The notes under the pieces are model-generated. The model had not been told where the DNA came from and did not search any database. It saw only the letters and a list, made by a program, of their open reading frames with translations. The position numbers were made by a program, and so were the translations under genes. From positions 10,739,416 to 10,803,415 of the forward strand of contig CM030835.1 in NCBI GenBank assembly GCA_018105865.1: a stretch of DNA of 64,000 nucleotides, given 5' to 3'. This DNA is from Metaphire vulgaris. Its lineage: Eukaryota; Annelida; Clitellata; Crassiclitellata; Megascolecidae. Positions 36,600 to 48,399 of this stretch are shown one piece after another; position 1 is the first letter of the stretch, and each line of letters opens with the position of its first letter.

Positions 36600-39500
36600 A
36601 TGGCGACGCATATTGGCGAAGGAACGAGTGAAGGCGCCGAGGCACAGGAGCCAGGGAAAAAAGAGGAGAATCAGAATATTCAGGCCGTCGTTCCTTGCCG
36701 GTCAGTGTTTCTCGTTATTTTGTTTGTTTTGCTGAGGAAAGATTGATAGATTGGTATCAGTGCTTACTTTGAGGAGGGGTGGCGGGCTTATTACCTCTGG
36801 TTCAGTGGTTCTCAGAACCCTTTGCTGCAAGGCCGACATTTGAAATGCAGACATTTTTGCGGGTGTTATATGGCAGGACTCTATAGCCTCAAAACTAATT
36901 TCTTCAGAATCTCATACCAATAATATCTGTACTCTTGTTCCATAATTGCTAAGTTGTAATGTTGTTTGGTGACACGAGGTGTTAATGCCCTGGTTTACGT
37001 TTATGTTTTAGCCCAAGTGTCGCAGCTATGACCAAAGACCTTCAGTCGTATGATGAGCAGTACTCTCGAACTATCTCAGATAGTCACGAAGATATTGGTA
37101 TATGCCTATTTGGCTTATTTTCTAAAGTCCTGTTTCTAAACTAATTTTACACAGAGTAGGGCCTACTACTCTTGGATTTTGAGACGGGAAACTCTTAGTT
37201 CCTATTTTGTTATTATAATAAAACAGCGGAAAATGTAATCCATTATAGTAGGCTTGTATATTTCTTGTCTCGTGCCAAAAAATCCAGTCTGTCTAATACA
37301 TTCGGTGCTCGGACATATAATTATTATATACATCTCAAATATATGGCTATTCGCTGGACCTGGGACATAAATATATGTTCCAGGCCCAGCCCTATATGCT
37401 ATGGGCTGTAACATAGTGAATGGCCAGCAGTATGGCATAAATCGTGGCCGGACAAAATGTCACCGGACAAAATGTAAATGTCCGCGGACATTTTGTCCCT
37501 GTGACATTTTGTCCCCGTGACATTTTCTCCCCGTGACATTTTGTCCGTGACATTTTGCCTGTGACATTTTGTCCTAGCACCGCATGAATGTATGTTGAGG
37601 TAACATGTGGCAAGTGTTTGAGACTTTCAACGCGGACCACTAATCTTGACAGAGGGAGAGAAGGATGACCCAGGGCAGTGCTAGTTGCTGTCTACTCTAA
37701 CCCTAATCCTGACTCTAACCCTAGCCCTAGATTTTCTCATTTGTCATGCTGTTAGTATGTTACTGTCTTCTGTTTATAGTTTTTAAAGCAAAACTACCTA
37801 TGAAACAGGGCCTGTTTTAATGTGCAGTGATACACAAAATGTGCAGTGATAAAATGAAAATGTGCAATGGCAAAATGCAATTTTCTGTGCTTTTTGTGGT
37901 GATAAATTTTCTGGACGGCCTTTTTTGCTTGTTTTTTGCACGGATGTCCACAAATTTTCTGAGTTTAGTGCAGTGATAACTTTTTCTTAAAGCAGGCCCT
38001 GCTATGAAAGCGTTTCTCAGCAGAAGAAGCAGTAGCGGGCAGAGGGGGGCGGTGGCCCCAGGCGCATACCAGAGGGGGGCGTAAAAATTGACTCGACAAT
38101 TTTTTTTGCTTGTCAACACTTTTTTACTACATTTTACTACTGCTGCCGTACCATCTAAAATTTCGCTTTTATACTCAAATATTAAGATCTACACAAACAA
38201 AATTTTAACATAATAGGATCTGTCTATAGATTTATGATTGAGAGCTGACCACAAAGGATTCTTTATTTGTGTAGGTTTGCTGTTGAAATCAAGCTCTGCT
38301 AAGGTGAGAGACTTGTTGGACAGCATGCCACATGTGAGTGACGTTATAAACAAGGGTCTGAACGATATGCATCTTGCTCTTGAGCATCATGTTCATGGCA
38401 TCAATGAGGGGCTTGACAAGTTCATTGCTGAAAGCAAAGAAGTTCGTGTAAGTGTTAGTCAAAATGGCAGAGTTGTTCTTTTTATTGGATATAGATATGT
38501 TCAGAAATTTAAAGTATTTGCTCAGACATGTGTTGTCAATATACTCAGTACTCAGAATACTTGGGTTGGAGTGCAGTCAATGTTGTTTAAATGAAAGTTC
38601 TGCATAAAATGGTCACTTTCGTCTTTGTTGCCTATGTTGAACTTTAGATTTTTATGGCATTGTTTTAGGATTCTGAAGTTATGAGAATCGTTGACTTTAA
38701 TCAGCGAACTGTTGCTGAGCAGATGAGCAGCGTTGTTGGTGCTCTGAATGCCGTGGCTGCTGACTTGGAAGGCCTCAGAGTTGCTCTTAATGACCAGGTG
38801 AGATGCTTTCAGGTGGCCTATGTTAGAGCAATATCTGTTGAATATAAGGACTGACCAGCTGAAGCTAAATGGCAATTTTACTTTAATTGAAATCAAGAAG
38901 TTTTGCATCAAGTGTTGCTAATACTATTATGTTCAGCAAAATGCAGGCTATTTCAAACTAAATGACATTTATGTGAGTTGTGTGCATGCTAATAACTACC
39001 CACATGCATTGCCACAGTTGATATGGTTTAGTTTATGAAAAGCATAAACTTGATGGTCTATGTGGATAAATGCAGTAGTGAAATCATTATAAGACTTGTA
39101 TTACATCATCATCATCATTAGCGGCAATAGATAGACACAAAATATTTCCAAGAAGTTCGATTTTCTGTTATTCGTCTTCCTTCTATGATTGAAATTCCTT
39201 TCTTATATTTAATGTGCTGCAAAGTCAGCTTTTCCCCTCTTATTATTTTTAATGGCTTGACTGCTCTAAGCACTGTAGGATTTGAGACTATAAAGATGTT
39301 TGTATGTGATTAGGAAGTTGTCATTCTCATTTGAATTCTCTATGGGATTACGTTACTTGTAATGGAAGATTTGTAATTTATTCTTTTCTTTTGCTTTGAT
39401 ATTCATAAACATGGATTTACTTTTTCAAATTAATCTGTTTTATGTATGATCTTAATGTGCAAATTGCTGCAATTGCTTTTCTATTCACTCTTGCTGAAAA

Positions 39501-41268
39501 ACCTTTATGTAGGGGACTGTTCAGCAACGCATGGTTACAGATTTTGTGAAAAACCAGTTGATTCAACTTTCCACTTACCAGGAAATGATGGAGTCTTATT
39601 GTATTCAGCAAACCACGGCCATAGAAAGTCTAATTAAGAATGAACAGGTATTTAATAAAGAGTACTCAAGGCTGATCAAGGTTATGTGCTGTTACTAATA
39701 ATTAGATGTAGTAAGTAAAGCTGTGCATAATTTATGCCTTTGGATTGGCCGATAATTAACTTAATTTCAGAAACGCGTGTAATTTATTTTTTTCTTTCTA
39801 GTTTTCTTTTCATCATTTGGGATCAGATTGTGGATAAGTCTTGTTGATTTTGCATGTTCACTTGGTCCAGGGTTGTTTCCAGGAGTTCACAGATTTGATT
39901 AACAGAACTGATCAGAAAATAAGAGAAGCGGTAAGGGGGGAAAGATTGTCAGATTTTTCTCAGGTACAACATGTATGTCATCAGTTTTGTTTTAAAAAAT
40001 TTAATATTTAGTTCCTTTACAGTATTCTTTGTTTTAAGATTTGGTTGAAATGTAATAGTCTTTGTTTAAAACATGGTGTTTTTAATTTGTAAACTACGGG
40101 GACCGCGGCCCCACCCCCCAGTTGTTTTCTTGGCCCGCAGTAATTATGGCGGTCCGCCTTTCATATAATGGCCCCCTAGAGGTTATTCCGATTCATGACC
40201 GTAGTAACTTTTGCGCATTGCCATCATACCTGACTGTCAGCACTTTTCATCCGATATTAGAAAATTTATTCTACTATCATTGTGGCTGATTTGTCAGTAG
40301 TCGGGCAGAATAAACTAAAATCGGGAAGTACCAAAATTAGTTTTCATCTGGAATTAATGAAGGTTTCATTGCTCCCCCACCTAGTAATTTTTCCTTAAAA
40401 ACATCTTGGTTTAAAATGGTGTGTGCATGTGCTTAGCCTGCTTGGCATTGTGAGATTAGGTTCCATAGAACAATGAAGATAGGCAGCATTGAACATGGCT
40501 TAATGCTTGGACAGGTCCGAGATGGGTGTCCAGTGGTCAAACCAACCATCATTGTCTCAGTTTTCAGTATAGGACTTTGCCTTTATTATTTGCAGCTTTA
40601 TTAGCTAAGGACACATTCATGGTTAATGTGTGTTGTAACTAGCATATCTGTGTTCCAGACATCTGATGAATTTCTAAAGATTCAAAACGATACAGAAGAC
40701 TTCCAGAATGGCGCTTCTGGGTAAGCATTGTTCACTTTTTCAATATGCAGCATTCTTTCAATTTTTCATATAATAGTGGCTTTTGCAGACTCAGAACTGT
40801 ATCGTACATCTGCACTTTTTATACTAAATTAACATTTTCTGTGTTTGTTTAATTGCATTGTCATCAAAAGAGTTTTAAAATGGCCTCTTTACCGATGCTT
40901 CACTTTGTGCGACTGGTGCTAGTACCGGTATTAGTTTTCTGGACGAAATGACTCTGAAATCAGCTTGAAGTTGATAAGTATCAGTTTTATTGAGTGATAT
41001 GGTTATGCTTTAGAATTCTTATTTTTTATGCCACTTGGCAGGCACATGCAGCTAACCCTGAATTTTTAAAAATTTCAGTGCCATTGAGCAATTGGCTGAA
41101 GTTTCACAGAATGGGTGTCATGAACTTGTGGAACAGTCTCAGGCATGTGTTGGTAAAAATGAACAAATGATTGGGAATGTTGTCACTTCAATAGAAACTG
41201 GTCATGATACTGCACATGTGCATAAAACAAAAGAAAGCTCAGAAAAATTCTGTAAAGATTCAGAAATG
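36600..41268 (+). CDS. Kinesin-5 (KIF11/Eg5)-like protein without a visible motor domain; partial at 3' end
   Basis: Eight exons join in phase: 36600-36700, 37012-37097, 38275-38447, 38669-38797, 39513-39647, 39871-39930, 40659-40720, 41079-41268, giving about 312 residues. All borders are GT-AG. Exon 1 starts MATHIGEG and contains GKKEENQNIQAVVPCRP across the first junction. This matches the segment just before the motor of kinesin-5 proteins (KKEE..NIQVVVRCRP as I recall). In kinesin-5 about 350 motor residues follow. Here exon 2 continues with PSVAAMTKDLQSYDEQYSRT and the rest is helical stalk/tail-like sequence (LLDSMPHVSDVINKGLNDMH; VAEQMSSVVGALNAVAADLE), ending SSEKFCKDSEM, which resembles a tail motif of KIF11. 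Arg of the VRCRP motif is Pro. Kinesin-5 normally cross-links and slides spindle microtubules; without a motor this protein could not do so. Options are a headless paralogue, alternative exons outside the window, or an assembly deletion. The last exon is not identified; read-through of exon 8 would stop at 41307. Confidence 0.65.
37441..37577. repeat. Minisatellite, unit about GTGACATTTTGTCC
   Basis: Two units read GGACAAAATGTC (37450 and 37467) and then at least six read in the opposite sense as GACATTTTGTCC with small spacer changes. The array is therefore an inverted-repeat arrangement, possibly the remains of an element with subterminal repeats. It lies in the kinesin-like gene's second intron. 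Confidence 0.75.
37806..38001. mobile_element. hAT-type miniature element, CAGGGCCTGTTTTAA ends
   Basis: The ends CAGGGCCTGTTTTAATG and CTTAAAGCAGGCCCTG are inverted repeats. The perfect 8-bp duplication CTATGAAA lies at 37798-37805 and 38002-38009. The interior contains repeated TGTGCAGTGATA words. It lies in intron 2 of the kinesin-like gene. Confidence 0.92.
39103..39330 (-). mobile_element. 3' end fragment of the (GAT)n-tailed LINE, minus strand
   Basis: Read on the minus strand the sequence ends TTTGTGTCTATCTATTGCCG, CTAATGATGATGATG. This parallels TTTGTGTCTAGCAATTGTCA and the (GAT)n tail of the copy at 31282-32295. It lies in an intron of the kinesin-like gene. Confidence 0.6.
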
Positions 41269-41559
41269 GTAATTATTTTTAAAAGTTTTAAAATAAATTT
41301 AGCTTGAATTGATCAAATTTGCTACCCAGGTCAGTTTTTACTGCTATACATGTGGGTTCTTAGAAGTGCCTGAAAAAGGCAGCATTTACAATCATCTCTA
41401 ATTAATGTAGTTTAGGCATTTCTGTTAAGTGCAGCAATGTCAAGTCTTCTTTGGAGTACCGGGTAATGCTACCCACCAGTGCGTTAGCTATATGCTTCTA
41501 ATAGAAATGAAAAGGAGGTAATCTGGTATTCTGTCCTGACATTGAGGACCCTCATGAAT

Positions 41560-41790
41560 GTCTTAGAAATCACTTATGACCCACAAGAATGGAAACTATT
41601 TTAGACTCTCTGAAACTGAGCCTAGCCTTCAGACAATGGAAATACGTCTTCCATCTATTCTAGTAGCGCACACTTTCCACATGAAAGAGATGTACCATAA
41701 CTTGAAGCAGCTATTAAATACCACAGAATATAACAAGTACAGCTGGCACCTCTATACTTTGCGATACCTATATGAAAAAGTCTAAACAGC
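41560..41790 (+). pseudogene. Fragment of a transposon-encoded protein
   Basis: The frame gives LPSILVAHTFHMKEMYHNLK and then LLNTTEYNKYSWHL. I recognise this pattern as a segment common in an unnamed transposon protein of cnidarians and other invertebrates, where it is followed by GDLK and WDSR motifs that are absent here. It is a short isolated relic. Confidence 0.5.
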
Positions 41791-42127
41791 TGTACGAGAG
41801 ACGGGCAGAGAAATTTGAGACAGATTTTATTTTTATATAGGCATTTTATTGCTATTGCCATACATTAGTGTAATACACAGTAATTGCAGATTACCAAAAA
41901 AGATCACATAAAATTTAATGAGAAATGACTAATTTCATTTCAGTGACTTGACTTGTTGCAGTCAATGCTTTGATGCTGTACATTAACTTGCACCAACCTC
42001 AACCATGAACTCTTCTAGAACTGTGTTGTTTGGAGGACTTTGATGAATTTTTTGAAGTTGTGAAAATTGATATTTGTTCAGTTTTGATTATACATGAAGA
42101 ATTTGTTGAAATGCATATTGTTATACT

Positions 42128-42301
42128 CAGGGTGCGATTTGTGACCTGGAGCAGTGGGGGGAGGATATGTCGAGCTTGGGGGCATGTAGTTGTTGGGAAA
42201 TGTAGCAGTGGGGTATGTAGTGGTGGTGGGATGTAGCAGTAGGGGGATGCAGTTGGGCAGTGGGGGAAGATTCCTCCTTTCCCCCTACAAATCGTGCCCT
42301 G
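42128..42301. mobile_element. hAT-type miniature element, CAGGGTGCGATTTGT ends
   Basis: The ends CAGGGTGCGATTTGTGACC and CTACAAATCGTGCCCTG are inverted repeats. The perfect 8-bp duplication GTTATACT lies at 42120-42127 and 42302-42309. The interior is a degenerate AGCAGTGGGG repeat. Confidence 0.92.
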
Positions 42302-43147
42302 GTTATACTGATGTTATATGAAAATTTATGTTAATATATAAGTTTTAGAAGATATTTGGCAAGAACTGCTTTATTTGATTTTTTGTGAGTTAAAGTGTTT
42401 TGATTTTTGTATTTTTTTGAGGCAGCAGATGCTGCAGATTTATTTATGTTCAAGGACTCCATTTTTCAATAGTTAATTTGTAAGAACTGTTTTTTATTTG
42501 AATTTTTGCTAGTTAAAGCGTTTTGATGATCGTATTTTTTACGACAAAGCAGAAGCTAAATATTTATGTTCAAGAACTCGTAGTTTTCAAGACATCACTT
42601 TCTTTGATGTTTAGTAATTAGGTTGGATATGGTTATTCAGTAACTTTCCATTGAGATATCTGAACACATTTTGACCTTGGCTTGATTATGCTTTACAAAC
42701 GAAGTTGAAAACTGATGATGTTGATACTCCTAAAAGTCAATTATAAGAATTTTGCTTTTCATTCTATTTAAAAGCATTTGAGAAAAGATTAACATTCAGT
42801 ACACGACTAGTGTTGTGTAGGTTACCACTGGGGAAAGTAATGGCAACTTACCCCAGATAAATGGCTTATACCACCTACGTCGCTGATTGCCTAGACCTGC
42901 ATGGGATAAGCGCCGGAACCCAATGCTCGAACTCGAGTACGGGACCTACCTTTAGGCCTACCTTACTATCACCAATTATCAGAATCTTGTAACCACAAGT
43001 GTGATGCTCCGAACCCGTCCGCAAATGATCTTATTGGACTTTGAGTCTTTGACTTACCTCTAAAATTCATCCGATGGTCCTATTGTTCTGCCATTTGAAG
43101 TACCATCAATTGACATCAGTATACATTAAAGAAAATGCTTTAAAATG

Positions 43148-43148
<1 letters not shown>
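42302..43148. repeat. Noncoding; dispersed repeat copy 2 at 42828-42975
   Basis: No gene is seen. At 42828-42975 lies the second copy of the repeat at 34316-34485, with GGGGAAAGTAATGGCAACTT, ACCCCAGATAAATGGCTTAT, ACCACCTACGTCGCTGATTG. About 42340-42610 holds two similar TTTTGATT...GTTCAAG stretches, an old tandem duplication. Confidence 0.5.

Positions 43149-43218
<70 letters not shown>
43149..43218. repeat. (ATT)n microsatellite
   Basis: About 23 ATT units. A poly-Ile frame here is an artefact. Confidence 0.97.
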
Positions 43219-43670
43219 GAGGAAGTAAAACATACGAGTCCGAGTCGCTGTTTTTGTTTTAGCATGACGTACAGACCCCAATGTTATTGGAATTTTTTTT
43301 TAAATGTGTGTGGACTGTGGAAGCAGTCAACCCCTCGCCCCCTCCCGCTGCTTTATTGAAACTCGACCACTGTTAGCACTAGGCAGATAGACGCCGTGAG
43401 AGTCGATGAATTATTAATAGACAGCGTAGAGCCGTCGAGACGTTTCATTCGACTCTTCGGAGGCAGTCCAATTTTCTGTTGATTCATTGACTGTTAAACC
43501 GGACTAACAGTCTAACAGTCGCTTTTTTGCAGGAGCTGCTTTCGCGAGAACATAACGAAGAGGTCGCTTTAATCTTCATCGATTATCTCCGTAATGTATT
43601 CTGTGTTTCCTCGAAGGCGAAAATTATAGACGCTCTGTTCAGAAGCACAAACCGTTTGACTTTTATTGCT

Positions 43671-43683
43671 CTCTGTCTGTGTC

Positions 43684-43775
<92 letters not shown>
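43671..43775. repeat. Compound microsatellite (GTCT)n-(CT)n
   Basis: About 14 GTCT units followed by about 38 bases of CT. Confidence 0.97.
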
Positions 43776-43778
<3 letters not shown>

Positions 43779-44013
43779 CCATTTCCATAAAGCCTTCACT
43801 TGCCTTGTTCTTCAACTCATTCTCTTGGTCTTTTCTTTTCAGAATCCGTTTTTCATCCTCTTAGGATCGAACTCTTCTGTTAGTTATCTGCGGGTGTTTT
43901 ATGTGGAATTTTCCAGTCCGAGGGTTCCTGCAATCCACAGGATTCGTTCTTTATCGACGACGTCTTATTCTGCTTCTTCCGCTTCGTACAACAATAATTA
44001 ATTACTTCGCAAC

Positions 44014-44046
44014 CATTGACATCTATAAATAGCCTAGACTGCTCAT
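44014..44046. repeat. 33-bp perfect inverted repeat, left copy
   Basis: CATTGACATCTATAAATAGC followed by 13 more bases ending GCTCAT is found exactly in inverted orientation at 49340-49372. The core contains a TATAAATA word. Confidence 0.9.
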
Positions 44047-44923
44047 AGGCCCGTTAATCTGAGGCCACGGTCCTCACCTAGCAAGATGGCTGCCGCCACC
44101 TAGTAAGTAAGCAAGTAAACACGAAACACCTAGCGAATGGATGCTCAACTATATTTTTGTTTGCCGCTACAACGACAGTCCAGTTAAAGAACACATTATT
44201 CTGAATTATTTGGTCTTTTTGAATACCATTCCCGTCTATAATGGTTCAAATAATTTATTAGTCTGATGAATTAATGTAATAATTTTACTTTATTGTATTT
44301 CGCCTTTGGTAATAAAAGCGCAGACTGTCTAAAGTAATTTATCATTTTTATAGCGCACGTTGAACACGCATGATAAAACTATCTGATCAGTATCTCTGTG
44401 GCGAACTATTTGCCGTTTATGTACATCACTATAGCGGCCTTCGTATAATCTTAGTAGACAGCTACGTAAGAATAATTGGATTATAATATAAACTTTACTA
44501 CTTTAGTTACTTAATTAATTTATATACGAGTTTTAATTTTGACTTCTCTAGTATAAGTTAGTTAAGCTTCTTGCGTCATTATGTATGTCTGTGTATGTTG
44601 CTGATCTTATGTTGCTGAATTGCTGAATAAATAAATTGCTGCTGCTGAATAAAAGTAAGAGTTCAGACTCAGTAGGATTTCTTCTGTGTTGAAAGTCACA
44701 TCCAAGTCCACTGTTTGACGTTATAACACACATCAGAGAGGCTATTTGACTTTCATTTAGTGTTTGAGCATTGTGGTAGGAATGGCAAAATTTATAGCTA
44801 TACTGTTTGCTGACTTGTCTACTCTTTAAATAGCCAATGGAATGGGAACTGGGAGGTGACAATCTCCCACAAAGACAAGGAGTCAGACTCCCCATGATGA
44901 GACTCTCAAATTATTATGTACAG

Positions 44924-45010
44924 CAGGGTTGTCCAACCCTTTCAAGCGAAGGGCCAAACCCCAAGTTTGAACCAGGTCCAGGGGGCCACTATAGAAGAAA
45001 TCGTAATGTA
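44924..45010. mobile_element. Transposon end, CAGGGTTGTCCAACC
   Basis: CAGGGTTGTCCAACCCTTTC followed by AGGGCC, GGTCCAGGGGGCCAC words resembles ends of hAT-type or related 8-bp-duplication elements. A similar end in inverted orientation lies at 48400-48489. They may be the two ends of the element carrying the THAP9-like transposase. Confidence 0.5.
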
Positions 45011-45443
45011 TTACATTACATCACAGAATAACAATTTTCAATTAATTGACTGTTTTTAGTTATATTGTTACACTGTTGCAGTCATACTCGTACAATATTA
45101 GGCAGCTAGTCAACTTAGTCTTACAGACTTGCATAGAAGAATTAAATGTTAGGTATGACATTGTTTTTTGTCGTCACAAATGCTCTATATTGGCGCCTTC
45201 TGCTGACGCAACAATTCTTATAATTCCATACAAGTGCTCACCCAGAAGAAGTGACCTCTGTTTAGTCTTAATGTTCTTCATTCATTTTAAACGAGGTTTT
45301 GAATCAGTTGGCCCTATCCTTTGGAATGCTCTGACACCAGTATGCGTGGCTTAGCAACTGCTAATTCTATGGCCCACTTTTTCATTTTAAAGTACCAAAA
45401 GGTAATGATGTTTCTACAGGGAGGTACCTAAGACTGTAGTAAG

Positions 45444-45447
<4 letters not shown>

Positions 45448-45509
<62 letters not shown>
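45448..45509. repeat. (AT)n microsatellite
   Basis: An alternating AT run of about 62 bases. Confidence 0.95.
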
Positions 45510-45510
<1 letters not shown>

Positions 45511-45679
45511 TTATTTTGCATTACAGTGATATTTTGCCTCAACCAATGCCAAAAATCTTGCATAAGCACTTATTTATACAGTTATTCAGCAAATTCATGT
45601 TAGCTTTACTAGTTGTGGTTATTTCAACAGCATGCATAAGGATTCGTAGACAAAACGACTTAAATAATTCAACAGTCAC

Positions 45680-45970
45680 CAGCTCAGAGTTTGATGCTTT
45701 TTTGAGGAAATTTGTGGGGGGGATGCAAAGTGAAGAGGAAAAAACAAAAGAAAAGAGACAAAAAGGTCATTGTTAGTGTTTTTCCCACTAAATGTTAATA
45801 AACCTTGCAAAAAAGGCTGACGAGCAAAAAAAGAGAAGGTAATTTGTAGTATTTTTCACTAAATTTTGTTAAAAACTCACCAGAAAATAGGCTGACAAGC
45901 AAAAGAGGTCATCCGTAACCCCAGTGGGGAGGATGCATCCCCAGTCATTAACATGGTGGAACTGCCACTG
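45680..45970. mobile_element. Degraded miniature element related to the one at 50745
   Basis: The right end GTGGAACTGCCACTG at 45956-45970 and interior words GGCTGACGAGCAAAAAAAG, GGCTGACAAGCAAAAG and GGTCATCC match the 50745-51048 family. The left end is not clear and no target duplication was found. Confidence 0.5.
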
Positions 45971-46271
45971 AACTCATATATATACACAGTACAAGGCAGA
46001 CGACAGCAAACCTCCCTGTCGAACCTCTGCGTGAATTACAAAGCATGTGGATAAAGCACTACAAGCATCTAACATCACTATCATACAAGCATCTAACAAC
46101 ACTATTACATTTACTAAAGCAATCTGAAATAATTGAAAATACACACCTTGGAAATTGGCGTTTCAATAATAAACACATTAAACCATAATGATTAACTCGA
46201 TCAAAAGCCTTCAAAATATCTAGAGCACAGAGAGAAACCGTAGAAATCTAACTGGCAATGATGAGTCACAG

Positions 46272-46301
46272 TAATAATAATAATAATAATAATAATAATT
46301 A
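46272..46301. repeat. (AAT)n microsatellite
   Basis: About ten AAT units. Confidence 0.9.
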
Positions 46302-48234
46302 TGCACTTCTATAGCACCATGCTTCATCTAAAAATGGATCCCACAGATGAAAATTTGAAGGCCTCAATGCGGCTTTAAACCCACGTGCAACAGGATTACG
46401 TGAATTTAGAACATCAAACAGGTGATCAATGAGTTTCAAAAATTTTACTGTAGGCTCAGATCCAGAAAACTGTGGTAAATGTAGATATGTGGCACAGAAC
46501 TCAATAGCTGATGATGTACTGGCACTCAACGTCTGTGCTGCTAAATTTACTTTCATCTTCTGTGTGTGAAAGTTAATGTGAGCTTTAGTTAATTTATTAG
46601 CCAGATGCATACCCTCATTTTGCTGCACCTGATGTAGGGCAACAACATACTCCCATTTAATTTTGTTACCATCAGCATCGACAAGTATTCCGCATTCAGC
46701 GAGAGTGTTTCAGTAGCTTCAACATATGGCAAACATCAAACACCACATGAACTTTCACACAAGCATTACTGGGGTGCACAAAAATGCCTGAAGATTCAAT
46801 GGATCTAAACCCGCACCCAACTCATTCATCATTTTGAAATGACAGTGGGGTCCATCACATGTCAAAGAAACAATTTTAACACCAATGTCATACAATTTTG
46901 ACAAACATTGCTTAACTAGATTAGCACGATCGGAGCCAGACAATCCTTTCACAAAGAAAATAACCTACTGGAATTTTCCAGTTTTCACACAAAAGATACT
47001 ACCATAAAAACTAGCACTTCAGTTGCAACAGGAGTTGAATCATCACAAATTCCACTGCCTAAATCAACACAACCACGAAACTTACTTCCATTCCACTCAA
47101 CATGCTGACGGTTTCAATCATTAATGAACATAAGAGTGGTTTGGTGTTGGCTGAAGCATGTTCAGCTCGTGCCTTCAATGCTGAAAGGGCTTCCTGTGTA
47201 AATCCAGGCTCACCATTAACACTTTGGTACCAGCGTCTAATAGCACTGAGACTTGGTAAAGCAAGATTGAAATGTTTGCGAACATAATTATAAGCTTTCG
47301 TGGAATAAAACTGGAGCGTTAGTGCAAATGCTCTCAATTCACTAGGATAAGATTTGCGTGTAACGTTTTTACCTGTTTGTTGCACAATTCGCTCCATTAA
47401 CTGCTTAGAAACACCAGAAAAAGTTTTCTCCAACATTTCAACACACTGCTCATTTACAAGATGCTGCTTTTGCAGATTTTCAACAATGATTTGCAGAGAA
47501 TTGACTCGTTTCCTCAAACGGGATGCTCTCTGTCGTTCCAGTTTCAATTTCTTTTCATTGCAGCACATCTGTCGTGGAAAGGTAGTCAACTTTCTTTTGA
47601 GTTGACGTGGACTCTCAATGGTGTAGTAGCAGTGGTGGCGACAACAGTTTCTACTTCAGATTTTGCCAGTCCACTTGGCTCTGGTTTGACTGTCTGCTCA
47701 TTCTGTGCATCTGATGGTACAACAGCTGTACGAATTACAGGCAGTTGTCTGGAATTCATTACCTGATCACAAGCAACAATATGTAATCAAATTGACTTTG
47801 CATATTAATCATTAAAAACTGATTATGGATCATTTCCTATTAAGATACAGTAAATCATATTGACACGTGACCACTGTCATTGTTCGACAGATTGTCATAA
47901 TACCGATATGGCCTACGTGTGTTAGAATTTCTTATTTTAAATGTGACGTTTACTTTTACACTATGTAAAAATGTCACTCAGGTACTGTAATTCACTACTA
48001 TTACTTTGTCACAAAACAGTAATGAATAGTGAAATTGTTATCAAACCTTTCTCAAATGTTTAGGAAACTTGAACAAAGTTGGAACTGCATTTTCTCTGAG
48101 TCTTGTTGTCTGGCCCGCTGATCAAAGCAGTTCTCAGTAAAGTGATCAGAACACAGACATGACCAAGTATTAGGAGTGAAATCGTCACGTCTCATGTTGT
48201 AAACCCACTGCATTGTCAAACATGAGTTCGACAA
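46299..48234 (-). pseudogene. P-element/THAP9-like transposase, broken
   Basis: On the minus strand, fragments lie in the order expected of a P-type transposase. 48234-48052 gives the second half of a THAP zinc finger (NMRRDDFTPNTWSCLCSDHF). 47589-47059 gives a coiled-coil linker and YPSELRAFALTLQFYSTKAY, then LSAIRRWYQSVNGEPGFT. Past a frameshift at about 47095-47110 comes HVEWNGSKFRGCVDLGSG. 46952-46755 gives the catalytic-type segment VSLTCDGPHCHFKMM. After a further frameshift comes FDVCHMLKL near 46730, then 46628-46299 gives NEGMHLANKLTKAHINFH and FDVLNSRNPVARGFK. At least three frameshifts or stops break it and the first half of the THAP finger is missing. An intact enzyme would cut and paste the element, leaving 8-bp duplications. 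The likely ends are at 44924 and 48489. Confidence 0.85.
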
Positions 48235-48399
48235 TGGAAAACTGAAAACAAATTATAAATCATGACAAATAAAATGTATGCAGGATGTTAGTAAGTTAGT
48301 AAATATTAAAAACATTATTTCAAGTTAACGATTAAGTGCCAAAGTGTAAATCCAATTTTAATGCTGAATTTTCCATTAAGGTGTTGTCAAATGTTTCAT

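Noticed and set aside
37441..37577. Repeats with spacers resembling a CRISPR array
   Set aside because: Units are almost contiguous, vary in sequence, switch orientation, and the genome is eukaryotic.
43074..43262. Poly-isoleucine frame
   Set aside because: Translation of the (ATT)n microsatellite.
43533..43600. Possible next exon of the kinesin-like gene (good polypyrimidine acceptor, ELLSREHNEEVALIFIDYLR)
   Set aside because: In phase with exon 8 but shows no similarity to kinesin-5 tails that I can see, and no convincing downstream exon follows.
45046..45354. 102-residue frame with a GPILWNALTP motif
   Set aside because: It resembles a LINE reverse transcriptase C-terminus but the context is too short and has no tail or partner motifs.
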